NCBI GenBank assembly: GCA_964017155.1 | Contig: OZ024863.1 | Span: 44,212,830-44,276,829, forward strand | Source: Oasisia sp. SBJ-2009 | Lineage: Eukaryota; Annelida; Polychaeta; Sabellida; Siboglinidae | Length of the DNA: 64,000 bases | Direction: 5' to 3' | Shown: one piece after another, positions 41,501 through 53,600 of the stretch | How the letters are laid out: the number at the start of each line of letters is the position of its first letter | How positions within the stretch are numbered: position 1 is the stretch's first letter | The notes under the pieces: model-generated | The model's database searches: none | Seen by the model: the letters and a program-made list of their open reading frames with translations, nothing else | Told to the model about the DNA's origin: nothing | Program-made: the position numbers and the translations under genes

Positions 41501-42100
41501 AACAAGGGGGGCTCACGGAGAAGAACAAGAATAGGAAGAACAGGACCTAGAAGAGGAATCATCAGAATACAGAGAACAAGAGGACCTGAAGAGGTAAGAG
41601 AAGAGGAATACTCAGAAGAGGAGTCATGAGAATAGGAGAGGAAGAAGAGGAACATAAATCAAACAAATCATAAGTCTGCAATTGCATTTGTGAAGACAAG
41701 TCTCTCACTTGCTGATTTACTGTTTAGAGATGAAGAAGTAAATGACGGATAGGAGAACAGGAACCTGAAGAGGAAACTCGACGTGAAACAAAAAGACACG
41801 TAAGAAACAAAGGGTACATCCACAGTTACAACTGTATGAGAGACTACTACTGTTTGATGACTTTCACTTATTGCTGTTTCTGTCTTCAGGTTGAAAAAGT
41901 AGACACAGAAGAGAACTGTAAGGATGTCGCTGAAGGTGATCGAGAGGAAAACACAACAGGACAACAACCTTGAGGAGGAAAGATAAGTGTGATAGAAAAG
42001 TACATATTTAAATGTAGCAACAGGCAGACATGATTTTAGAATTGCAGTTAATGTTTCTGTTGTATTTCCTGCGTATCGTATTTTCAAATTTTTGAATCGT
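38541..42100 (+). repeat. array of diverged ~0.8-kb units carrying exon-like cassettes
   Basis: Four recurring blocks repeat in the order A-B-C-D. A: TTTTCAG then purine-rich sequence ending AAAGGTATGT (39,536; 40,311; 41,159). B: TCTGTTTTA then AGAAGAGGA-rich sequence (38,604; 39,727; 40,517). C: CACTTATT-ATTTACTGTTTA then ATGGAGAAGAAAA and AGGAGAACAGGAACCTGAAGA (38,848; 39,217; 39,945; 40,766; 41,730). D: CACTTATTCCTGTTTCTGTTTTCAG then AGAGAACTG-GAAGATG (39,053; 39,346; 40,094; 40,922; 41,890). A pyrimidine tract plus AG and a GTATGT or ATAAGTATG flank many of the blocks, and several blocks are open for Lys/Arg/Glu-rich peptides (for example 38,604-38,778 and 40,311-40,450). It could be a repetitive charged-protein gene, a decayed one, or an intron-containing satellite. 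Confidence 0.75.
41167..41530 (+). repeat. ~24-bp minisatellite (GGCTCAAGGAGAAGAACAAGG)
   Basis: About 15 copies with variable G-run length (4-9 G), nested in one A block of the surrounding cassette array. G-run changes shift the frame, so no single peptide repeat is maintained. Confidence 0.93.
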
Positions 42101-42567
42101 TGAATTTGGTACAATTATCATATTGTCAACATCAAGAAAGAATTCCTTAGCTCTGGCAAATTTTTTTGAATGGTGAAACATCACCTTATTCATTCACAAG
42201 GGAAAATATAAGGGACACCCATGCCCTACGAAAATCATTCCGTCTTAAAACATTTGGAAACCTCTCAGAAGATGCCCAGTCAATCTTATTGAACTGTTGC
42301 GGCGCTAAGGAATGAAGTCTTTGAAATCTCTTCCTCTAAGTTCCATGTTTGGTACAAAACGGGAATATGAGTAGCACACAAGATGTTGATATCCTTACTT
42401 TCAGGTAACCATACCCCTGGAAAACACCCCCCGTACCACCGGGGAAATGTATACCCCAGTTTGGGAGCTGCTGATATAATAAAAGTATCTTAGCACTGTT
42501 TAGATTTGCATTAAAGTTGCATTTCAACTGCCATCCTTTGTTGAGCAACATTGTTTGGTTTGTGTGT
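42101..42567. other. intergenic, no gene seen
   Basis: Moderate GC; no recognisable gene or repeat. Confidence 0.5.
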
Positions 42568-42722
42568 AGTGTGGTGTGGAGTGGTGTGGTGTGGTGTGGT
42601 GTGGTGTGGAGTGGTGTGGTGTGGTGTGGTGTGGTGTGGTGTGGTGTGGTGTGGTGTGGTGTGGTGTGGTGTGGTGTGGTGTGGTGTGGTGTGGTGTGGT
42701 GTGGTGTGGTGTGGTGTGGTGT
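42568..42722. repeat. (GTGTG)n pentanucleotide array
   Basis: About 31 units with two early GGAGT variants. Frames over it are artefacts. Confidence 0.97.
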
Positions 42723-45700
42723 GTGGATACCAGCACATAGCATGGGGATGTTTTGGTGGGGGAGGGAGTAATGTTTAAGCTGTGTCTCTAATGGGAACAC
42801 AATTATCAGTTACTTCTGACAAATATGGGCATTAGGCAGAACCATTCTTGGTGTTGTGCATGCCTATTCACCATGAAGCCATGTTGACAGTTTGCAATTA
42901 TATCTTACATGTTAAGCAGCATTAAACAACAACAATACCAAACAAATAAAATAAACATGGTTTTTAATCAATCATCTACTATACTCATTACAGAATTACA
43001 TGAATTGCAGAAGGAGCACCATTAGAGTTGACATAACATTACTGACACATAAGTTATGCCAATCGGCAGGTTTATCATAACAGCCTGCCACTCATTGCGA
43101 GGACGGAATTCTACAATTTCAGTCGGTCTACACAGACACAGTATGCATTTCCCATATACAATGCCATTCATTCTGCTATAGTTATTTTGTATGAAATAGA
43201 AAATCCTGATATAATACAAATGTCTTGCATTCATCAGACAGGTATAGAATTGAATGATGAACTCATAATGTTTGAAGAGAAAGTATATAAATTGTTTGCA
43301 AGCAAAACCAGGATGATTTGGATTTATGTAGATACATTGTGTAAACAACTCTAGATTTAATTTCAATTTGTACAGAATTTCAAGTCAACAATATGAATTT
43401 AAACATAAAATAAGTGGCATTGATTGCCACTTGCATAAGCATGACTGCTTATGCAAGTGATCATGGTTATCAAACTCATCCATCTCCAGCTCAGAATTTT
43501 TGCACCTGTTTAACAAACATACAACCTTCCAGCTACAGTCTCTTCACACATATATTAAATATTGACATCTATGTTGATTTATATCCAGATCTAACAGAAA
43601 CCATGCACATAATCCATGATAAGACATAACTGCAAATAAACAAAGAACACAACTTCAAGAGCACCATTTAGGAATACATCTACTACTGACGTATCATAAC
43701 CATTAAGATGACTGTTGAAAGAAACGCAATGCAGTTTAATGTAAACAATAATAAAATCAGATCAACAACTAAGAATATGCTAATACAGCTATAGTCAGGT
43801 AAACCTTGTGTTGAATATTTCACTAAAATATTTCATATTTAACATTTGCTCTGTGATTCAACAAAGTGCTTTATCGTTGTAATGTTTGCTGTAGAATTGT
43901 TGAACAGCAATAATACGGCTCATACACACTGACTAGACTAATACAGAATGGAAAAAACGTTTAATTTGCCAGGCAGAAATCTTGTGTGCATTTTTTTCAC
44001 AAATAATAGCCCTTCTCTGTACAATAGGCTTAAAATTATGATTTATTCGTAACTAAAAGTGTACTAGATCATAAAGTTAGTTTTTATAGCATGTACAATA
44101 TTTGTTATTTTTATCTGTCAATAATTAATCATGTGTCATAAAATATACTTTCATAACTGCATTGTAAATATATCTGTAAAATGAGTAAGAAATTATTCTG
44201 GTACTTCTTTCCTTCTTTGAAGGAGGTTCACAATTATCAGTATTTACAAATTGACTTTTTATATAACTGTCAATAATTCAAAAACAAAAATTATCAGAAA
44301 ATCATTGCATCAGCAAATAATAATTTAATAATCACAACGTTGTGCCGGATTGAACTAATTTGGAACTTACGTTTACCTGGATAACTATGTGCCTACATTA
44401 AAACATGTAAAGCACATGCATGCACAGGAACGTGTGCTGCTATGCACATTTACACACACAAACTGAACCTTGTTAACAGTTCTGCATTCTTCTGTATACA
44501 CTAAAAGTATACATGCGTTTCTGAGATGCAAACATACAAACAACCGTCAATACACCACTCTTACACTATTCTTAAATTCTTACTGCTGATAGCACCAACA
44601 TATAGCAGAACAGTGACCTAGGATATAAACATTCATTCGCACACGTTCACAGACATTCACTCCACATTCGTAGCATGCAATGTTTAACAATACACATGCT
44701 TCTATAGCAGTGATTCACACACTAGTAATACTTAGTGGTAACAGCTACAATTACAGTTACTTCAGCATACAGAGTTTTTAAACAAATTCTAATATTACGG
44801 ATTTATTGCATATAGCAATAGTAAATGTTTTGCCATCTCCTACTTTACATCGTTATTTCAAAAAAAAATAGCCTTTCCACAAGTTAACTGTCTGCAGGAA
44901 GAAGATCTATAAATTTCAAATTCTGCAGGATGAAAAATCTGATCGAAAACCAACAACTACACAGCACCTGTTATTGGCGAGTTCCAACATCAACTGATCT
45001 CAGCCAATCAACAACATATACCGGTGGGGAACAAGAGAACGTTCCTATATAAATTGCATATGACGAAAGTATTCAAATACGTAAATGACCCTGATCTTTG
45101 TTTATTTGTCCCACAGATGACCATTGGTCAAGAAGCTGACCATTACTGTCACAGGTGTGTGCACATGTGTCGTCATCATTTTGATGTTCATACCTATGCT
45201 ACCACAACTGTGTTTAGGACTGTTAAAGGCAATCATTGGCCACTCGTCGATAGTTTCATGCCACAATTTGTATTTCATTCAGGACCTGAGCAGATGTTTT
45301 AAATCTTCAAAATATGGAAGCACCAACATTTGACCATCATCGCTGCTTTCAGTTGCAGTTCCATTGCATTAAGTCATACTGACACCCGTAGTTTTCACGA
45401 TGGTCAAGAATACATCCTCTGTGCCACACCCTGATCATTTTGTCTACAACAGATATCACTGGGTGGCACTCTGACTGCCACCCACCAGTGGCACTGTGAC
45501 TGCCACTTACCAGGCACCTTGCATATGTGAGAAGAACTGTCGAAACATGTCCTTTTGCATAAAACAAAAAACCTGTGAGGTAAAATATCCCTCACTGGGT
45601 AGATTTCAAACCAGTTATATACTTATTCAACAAAAGTCTGTCTCAAATTGTTATCTAAAATACAGTAAACTGTTTAAATCTTGAAAAATCTGCTCTATCG

Positions 45701-46383
45701 TATTTCGAATCATAAAAATGTTAGCATATTGGGTTGTGTTCAATTACACAATATTGATTATGATAAAAATATTCATAACAATTTTAGTACATTAACTGTG
45801 CCTCCGAAAAAGTTAATTATGCTTGAGAAAACTTGATTGTATGGTGTTGTGTGAATTGGTATCTATACATTTATATGCAGGATATTATTGGACATTCGGG
45901 AACAGTAGTATTAAAAATATCAATTTGATCTCAACCAGTTCCATGGATTACACAAGTGACAAGACAGTACATTATAATTGTGACAACATGATATCACTAA
46001 TGGCTTTAAATATATTTGTAATTATTACAAACATATTTAGCTTTGGTTTGTGTATATTTAAAAAAGTTACAATAAACTGAATTGCAATGAAAGCTGACAG
46101 GCATTTCATCACAAATGATTTTTTTACATCTAGGGATCATCTAGATGATTTTGGGATCTCAGAAAGGGTATTTGAGTAGATCCTAGCCCCAAACATCTCT
46201 AAATTTTGTTTAAACCCAGAAGAGCTTTTGGTGGGGTCACATGCCTTGAGGTGACTGCTTCCATCTGAGGACACGGCTCGGAGCCATCAACTCCCTCATC
46301 TAGATTCCCAAGTGTACATTCCATAACAATTACCCTTAGTATTTGCCTCCCCTAATAATGCCCTGCTATGCATCTGCACTGCC
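42723..46383. other. intergenic / possible 3' UTR side of the cytokine receptor gene
   Basis: AT-rich with only short, unsupported open frames. The part just below 46,384 should include the 3' UTR of the - strand receptor gene; the nearest clear AATAAA on that strand that I noticed is near 45,100, so the end is not fixed. Confidence 0.5.
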
Positions 46384-47679
46384 TTAGTGCATAAACATGT
46401 TTGTGTTTATGGCGACATAACCATTACCATTGGGCACAAGTGTATCACAGTGTTGTAGGTTTTGCATTTGGTCTCCAGTGTCGGGAGCACAGTTTTCCGC
46501 ACCAGGAAGTGTTTGCGTGTGTGTCACAGAAGCGGCATTCTCCGCTGAACTGTCACTGTCACACGACTTGGCATAATCAACACACCCAGGGTTAGTTATG
46601 CCGTCTTTCCACTGCCCGGGCGTGAACGCTACGGGGGTGTTCACATGACCGTTACTGTCAACAGTTACGTAACCATTGGAACTGGGCACTGCTGCATTGT
46701 TCACCTGTGGGGGCTGCACCACTGGCTGCCCGTTGCTGTCAACCGACACATACCCGGCGGGAACTTGCGGGGGATCAGCCGTCGACGAATGCAGACTCGA
46801 GCTGTCAGTGTCGTCACTGATCTCGTCCACCAGGGGGATGTGTTCACCCTCATCCCCATTGTTAACGAACCAGTCATCCCGCCTCGACTTACCCCCATCG
46901 TCGCCATGGCGACGATCGTTTTCCCCAACAGAGGGCGTGTCGATGTCTATCACTAATTGTTCGCCCGTTGCCGGGGTCTCAATCGCGTCACTATTCTGTG
47001 ATATGACTGTGCCAGTAGCGTCAACAGACACGTAGCCACCCGCGGGTGGATTTGCAGTAGTCAGTTTGCTCCCCGACGGAGCACTGCTTCCTAAGTGATC
47101 CTGTGGAAGACTGCTGTCATCTCTGTCCTCGCTGTGTTCCGACACAATACTACCACCTGCTCCACTGCAACTGTCGTCATCGCCGTCATCAACGGGGCTT
47201 GTAAATCCACCTATAAATGCGTAACAATTCTCTGAGCCACCGTTGTAGTAGCTCTGGCCGCCACTAGGTGCATTGTAGGTCTTCGGGTGTTCCAGCAACG
47301 TGCTGTCGTAATTGGCACGTATGCTGTCATAGCAGTTTGAGTTACCGTTCGCAGCAACTCCCCTATCGGCGGGCGTGTCCCCGTTCGCATCAACCCGCAC
47401 ATAGGTGTCACCACCTTTCTTCACAGTGCCACCTGGTGGACATATTCCGTTGTGCAGAAACACCTCGTCGCACTCTTCACCTTCCTCGCCGATCGTCGAT
47501 GGTTTCCCCGACATCAGTGGCGATGCCTGCGCTCCAGTGGCGTTGCCATGGGGATAGAAGTTGATCTCGTTCTCGCTGTAGGTTGGTGTTGTCGCGTTCT
47601 CATCAGTAGACAGGCTGCCAGTGCCGCTGTCTGCAGACCGGATGCTGAAGCTGATCTGCTTCTTGTATCCCCATCTGTC
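46384..47679 (-). CDS. cytokine receptor cytoplasmic tail, last exon
   Basis: 431 residues after the acceptor at 47680. The tail is acidic, Ser/Gly/Asn-rich and probably disordered. It starts DRWGYKKQ, which gives one Y-x-x-Q (the STAT3-type docking motif of gp130). It then has five related motifs: TYVRVDANG (about 47,409-47,389), GYVSVDATG (47,041-47,018), GYVSVDSNG (46,761-46,738), GYVTVDSNG (46,680-46,657) and GYVAINTN (46,427-46,404). The Y-hydrophobic-x-hydrophobic form fits SH2 docking sites (STAT5-, SHP- or ITIM-like), but which partner binds is inference. Other tyrosines (YDSI, YAFI) are single. Confidence 0.9.
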   Translation of the reverse strand, partial: DRWGYKKQISFSIRSADSGTGSLSTDENATTPTYSENEINFYPHGNATGAQASPLMSGKPSTIGEEGEECDEVFLHNGICPPGGTVKKGGDTYVRVDANGDTPADRGVAANGNSNCYDSIRANYDSTLLEHPKTYNAPSGGQSYYNGGSENCYAFIGGFTSPVDDGDDDSCSGAGGSIVSEHSEDRDDSSLPQDHLGSSAPSGSKLTTANPPAGGYVSVDATGTVISQNSDAIETPATGEQLVIDIDTPSVGENDRRHGDDGGKSRRDDWFVNNGDEGEHIPLVDEISDDTDSSSLHSSTADPPQVPAGYVSVDSNGQPVVQPPQVNNAAVPSSNGYVTVDSNGHVNTPVAFTPGQWKDGITNPGCVDYAKSCDSDSSAENAASVTHTQTLPGAENCAPDTGDQMQNLQHCDTLVPNGNGYVAINTNMFMH

Positions 47680-50600
47680 CTGTAAACACAAAAAATATGC
47701 AAATATATTGGTTCTGTTAAGCCAAGTCTTACCTTATTTTTGGTATCACTATTATTTATCATTTGGTGACATTCATCAATAAAGATATACTCGGGGAAAT
47801 CAGTGTATAAATATTACATAATTATTACTATTTTAAGTCAGTTATATTTTTATGCTAATTTATGTGTGTGTGTATATATATGTATATATATATATACATA
47901 TATAATATATATATATATATATATATTATGTCTAATACTTTTTGGTATTGTATTAAAAATGAAAGCATCATCCATAATCTAATAGATGCTGTCATGCTAT
48001 TCCCCATCAGTATATATAGACTGATGTTTGCATTTAAAATACAACACCTAATGAAATAATAAATTACATGTATGAAATTCAAAACTAGCACATACATACT
48101 AGCTCATACATAGATAACAACATTCACATCTAAAAACAACATGATATTGGTCATTCCTGACCTCTGTCCAATTCAGTTTTGTTCTAGGCAACAATACAAT
48201 TATATGCTGCATATAGCATAAATTGAAGCAGGATCATTACATAAATGTACCCTTTTATTTATATAACATATCAAAATGAAGTTGTCACATAATATAAAGT
48301 CCCTTTGCTTTACAAAACTGTGCATTTATTAAAACAGAATTACACTAATATTGCACAGGTGTACAATTATTGTCAACTATTTCTACTTGCTGATAGATGC
48401 TTCATTCTGTCATAAGATTTTATTAATAAGTAGTTGTGTGTGTAATATTATATATAATTATATATATATTTAGCACATACGAATAACATTCAAAATAAAA
48501 TATTAATTGTAAAACTCAATATTCAAATGACTGTCATTTGTCTAACAAACGTTGCTAGCTTTTTCGTAGTTTATTTGTTTACTGCTGCAGTGATATTGTG
48601 AATTATGCAAAGTACACAAAACACAATGTACAGAACATGAACACATATCATTAGACATCAAGACAAGAAATCACCACTTACATATCCTGTCAAAGGTGCG
48701 TCGCTCGCTGTGCTCATCTGTAAACTCTGCAACACACAAAGCACACACATTACATATAGCTGATTGCAAGCAATAACGTTGTCATCACAGAATGCCACCC
48801 TACTCTATTCTATAGGTATGCTGCTTTGAAGATAACATTTATTTAAGAATATTTGTCAGTACACTGTATTCACCAACAGGGACGTTAGATTGACACACTA
48901 GACACCACAGTAGTCAGTATTCACCATCACTGACTACTGTCGTTTCTAGTGTGTCAATCTAACGTTGCTACCAACATGTTTAATGTAAAGTTAGAGTAGA
49001 GAGTGTTGTGAGTTGACAGACAGCAATGTGGCACTGACCCGTCGTCGTTCACTGGGGGCTGGCAACTTGATAGACAGACCACTGGAGTACCAGTGACGCA
49101 GCTTGCAACACCTCCTGTGATGGCAAAAGACACAACATTTAATTTTTATAAGAAATTCGCTTACTTAGGAGCATAGTGTGTGAAGCATACACCATTTGAG
49201 CCATTAGCTATGAAACCTGAGCCATTTCACGTGACACCAGCATGTGACCAAGACTCATAGCTGATGTGTTGAAACGTCGTACATTTCACAAACTATGCAC
49301 CAAGGTAAGGGAATTTTGTACAAAAATAACCAAATATTGGAACTATGAACAACATATTCCACAACAAACATTTTGTTGTGATAATGATAAATTTATGTCA
49401 AGTATATTTTCAAATCAGTAGTGTGCCTACAAACATATTAACTGTTGTAATTATAACTACAGTTAAATAAGCATACCTAGAAATTGTGTGCCACCAAACA
49501 TGGGTTAGTTGTTTTAATTATCAGTACAATCAAACATAAATGTAAGTGGTCTGCAAAACTTGTTAATTAGCTTAGCTATAACTGTAATAAACCACATAAT
49601 TATATTTAAACGTAAGTAAAATGTGTCAACAAAATAAGTGTTAGCTCTCTTAATTATAAAAGTGTTCAATTAAGTACATTTGAACATAATAACAAATACC
49701 AACTAACCAGTTTGGATATCCTTCATCATATCTAAACCAAATAATTATACTTTTACAACATTGAAATATGCTTGAACAAATTTAACATAGTCAATTACCA
49801 GTACATCAACAAACACAAGATATCAATTATGTTGGTTATAGTCATGTGAAGGAACCATCTTGAATAACATCTCGCTAATCCACTTATCCAACCAAAATCC
49901 TTGGGTACTAAAGTGTGTGGATAAACAAGACAACTGTACGTGATTGTGCAAATGAAAATAAGAGAACAGTGACACTTTAACTGACACATTTCTCAAGAGT
50001 TTGAATTCATTATTTATCACAGCATTGCAGAAGTGATGCTAATGTGGCACTTGTTTATTGATGCACTGATCATCCCATCAACTTACATGAACAGGGTGAC
50101 AACGCCAATGATGAGAAAGATGTCACCGATGACGACAGAGACGACAATTGCTGCAATCGCCCCTGAACTCAGTCCTGTAACACATGACACACGTTACACA
50201 TGTTACCTGGTATATTCTGAATACAAACAGACACAACAATACAACACAATGCCGTCTCTACCATCCCTCTCCTGTGTCTTGCATTTTCAGTTTATATTCT
50301 GGTTACCCTCGATAGAAATAAGTGAACAATGAAGCTGGACCATTAACCAAAAAACATATTTTCCCCCAACTAATATGTCACAAAAGACAACAATTCATAA
50401 CTTAACCCCCATTACAAAAACTTTATCCTTCTACTATAGTATACAACATATGTTACTTTGTTCTGTGCTGTACATTCATAACTGATCATGATGCTATAGA
50501 AGTCAATAGTCATCCATCACGTCAATGGAGGATCACCAGAGACTGCGACAAAACATCAACAATTGTACAACAAATGTAAAGCTATACTGAGCAGTACCTA

Positions 50601-53600
50601 GTCCTTTGGAGTATTAAAGCATTTTACACCTTATTCCCTGGTAGATCTCTTCAGTCAAATACCATCTCGACTTCACCCATACGGCCTACAGCCAGATATT
50701 CATTCATACAATTGAGCAACGTAGAGTAAACAAACTTGCCCACGGTTTGACACAGCAGCACAGGGTTCAAACTTGCATTGTCTTGATTGAGGGTGCACTG
50801 CTCTATCCACTGAGCTCCACAAACTAACTGTCTACATTTGCAGTAGTCATGGTAACTGATGACGACAAAACAAGACTTACCTGAGCCGATGCGGGTTGTC
50901 TGTTGATAGATGGCTTTGGAGGAGGTGTGTGAGTGGCCGGCCACTGTCACACTGTCCATGCGCACGCTGTAGGTCCTCTCCACCTCCAGGTCTGTCAACA
51001 TGTGGGTCTGGACACTCCCCACCACTGTCACATTCTCCTCCACGCCTGCAGCAGCAAACACGCAGTGTATGTTAATACACTGGGAAGAATTCAGCCATGT
51101 TGCAATCACTGTACAAAGGTTGTTAATTCACACGATGCGTCGTATGTCAATATTGTGGCGAAGGGAACTAAATTCAACTTGTATAAGATAATGTGACCAA
51201 AGAGCTTAAACCTAGCATGGGTATAAGATAGACATTTAGTCGTAAAAGACATTAAACCATATGTAATGCGATTGTTGTAGTATGTAGCACTTGGTTTACA
51301 GAGGTATCTAGTTCACTGACCGACACACTTGTTGTTGACGTCAACGACACAGTAGTAGATGACGTAGCTAATGATGTAGCCGTGACGATCGTGACAACTC
51401 GGTGTCTCCCACTCCACCGTCAGACTGGCGTGCTGCTGGTGCTGGGAGAACCGCACATGCCTTGGGGGAGACGCAACTACAACAGGACCCAACACAGCAA
51501 TGACTCAGACGACACTGTCAAGTGGTATATAGTGGTTAAGCAGTCAGAGTGCGAGAAAGTCGATCGGAAGATCAGGGTTAAAATCCTGGCGTGAGTGGAT
51601 CGATCACTGGTTTCACAATGGTACTGGTTGTTGAGTGGAAATATTAGCAATTTTGTTCCATGATGCCTGTGGTTTGTTTTTGAGACAATATTCATTCAAT
51701 CTGGTGTTTATGCCGGGTGAAATGAAAGATTCCATACAGGGAAGTAGAACTAACCGTGGACTCATTGAGCTGCGATGTCTTTCACTAAACTCCCAATGTT
51801 GTTACCGTTCAAAAATTTATCTTGTCAATTAATAGTAGAATCAGGAGAAGAAGAAGAAACGCTGAACAAGGTTTATCAAGATAAGAGCAAAGCCAGAGCA
51901 AAAGTCATGATATCAACTGGACAAGGAAGCAACATATTATCATGAGTCCACTAGTACAGTGTATATCCATGTGTAACTCAGTCTTCTTAGGGGTCTTTCA
52001 CAAATGTTCATATATACCTACGTATTCATACAAAAAGGTAAACATAAATATTGCACAGTATCCGGTCCTCAGGACTGCTCAAAGCGCTTTTACACTTTAC
52101 TTCCCTGGCAGACCTGTGCAATCAAACACTGTCTCAACTTATCTAGGAAGCATCTAGCCATATGCTACAATTAATGCGTGAAGGCTGCTCGTACACATAT
52201 CCACCACTGACTATAGCCAGGTACTCATTTATACAGCTGAGTGAACTGGAGCAATGTAGAGTGAAAAAAACTTGCCCAAGATTTTAACACTGCAGCACAG
52301 GATTTGAAACCAGGTTCTCTTAGTCGAGAGTCCGAAGCTCTACGCCTGAGCCATTGCGCTCTATACAAAGCATACAAGATCTGAGGCCTACATCCCTTAC
52401 CCCTTATGTTTACAATGAAGATGTGACATAAACAGCAGAACACTCAAAGTAAACAGACAATGGTCAAATCATAATTTAAAACTAGAACAATCAAGTTATT
52501 GCTGAAACAGATAAGTTGTAATTTTTTAACCTGCTTTATGTACATATCAGTACAGCAAGGCGGCGATGCGCTTTTTTTGTAACACTCAATAAATAATTAT
52601 ATATTTTGCGTTGATGTTAAAATGTTAAACAATTCACCCATTACTGCTTGTAATGATCTCTGTAGCATTATGCACTCCTTAGCTGGTTTACCATCAACTT
52701 AGAACATAGCGTTAGATGAAGTGCCAGAGTATACTACTCACTGCCACTGATGCTGTACAGACAGTCGGCCCACGAGATGCCACTCGACGAATCTTCACTG
52801 CTTGCCGTAATACCAAACAGGAAGTCATGGTACAGACTGCCCCCTGGTAGACTGATGTTGTACTCGCTACTGTTGACGGACACAGTCGTCCAGTCGAGCT
52901 GACCCTGCAGGAGCAACAGTGCGATACACAGTGATGTGGAAACAATAAAACAGGATAAACAATATGGTAAAACCTTGCTTTATGGTCACCTCAGTATTAC
53001 AGTCACCTTGCAATTGTGGCCACAATATGGCAGTTCAAACAATGGTAAAGGATAAGAAACTTGTCCCATTGATATGGTCACCATCATTCAGGTCACCTTT
53101 GCTCAGTCGGCAGGATGTAAGTGACACGTTAGCAGACTGTTTTATTGCGAAAACATATTCCAAGCTTTACTCTGGGAAAGATTTTCACATTTTTTCTGTT
53201 GAATTTCCAGCTGTACACATCACTGAGGACAACTTCTTATATCATATAATACAGCATCTGCCTTGGGTTTCTATAGCTCTTTACATTTCAACACCTGGTC
53301 AATATAAACTTCATCTAAGTAACACTTTTCACCATGAGGCATGTTAAAGAAATTACAATAACATTTGTAATGCATTTATAAATGTTCTCTTGTAAACTCT
53401 GAGAGCAGTGATTAGCCATGTAGAAGTCACCATTAAGACCTCTTATTACTAAGCATTTCTTTACATATAAATCTTTCTAGATGTCTGTTTCTTATGGCAT
53501 GCACAGTTGAAAGAAGACTGTGTCCTACCCTGCAGTGGCTGCTGCTGACCACTCCTCTACACCAGTACAGGGTGTAACTGGACGGTTTAGTGACATCAGC

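Noticed and set aside
42336..42800. His-Thr-Thr-Pro and Val-Val-Trp-Cys-Gly repeat frames
   Set aside because: Translation of the GTGTG array.
45024..46080. Short + strand frames below the receptor tail
   Set aside because: No domains or splice support; they lie in the likely 3' UTR or flank of the opposite-strand gene.
52301..52353. Genuine tRNA gene
   Set aside because: A and B boxes are present but no full cloverleaf or terminator; it is the head of a SINE.
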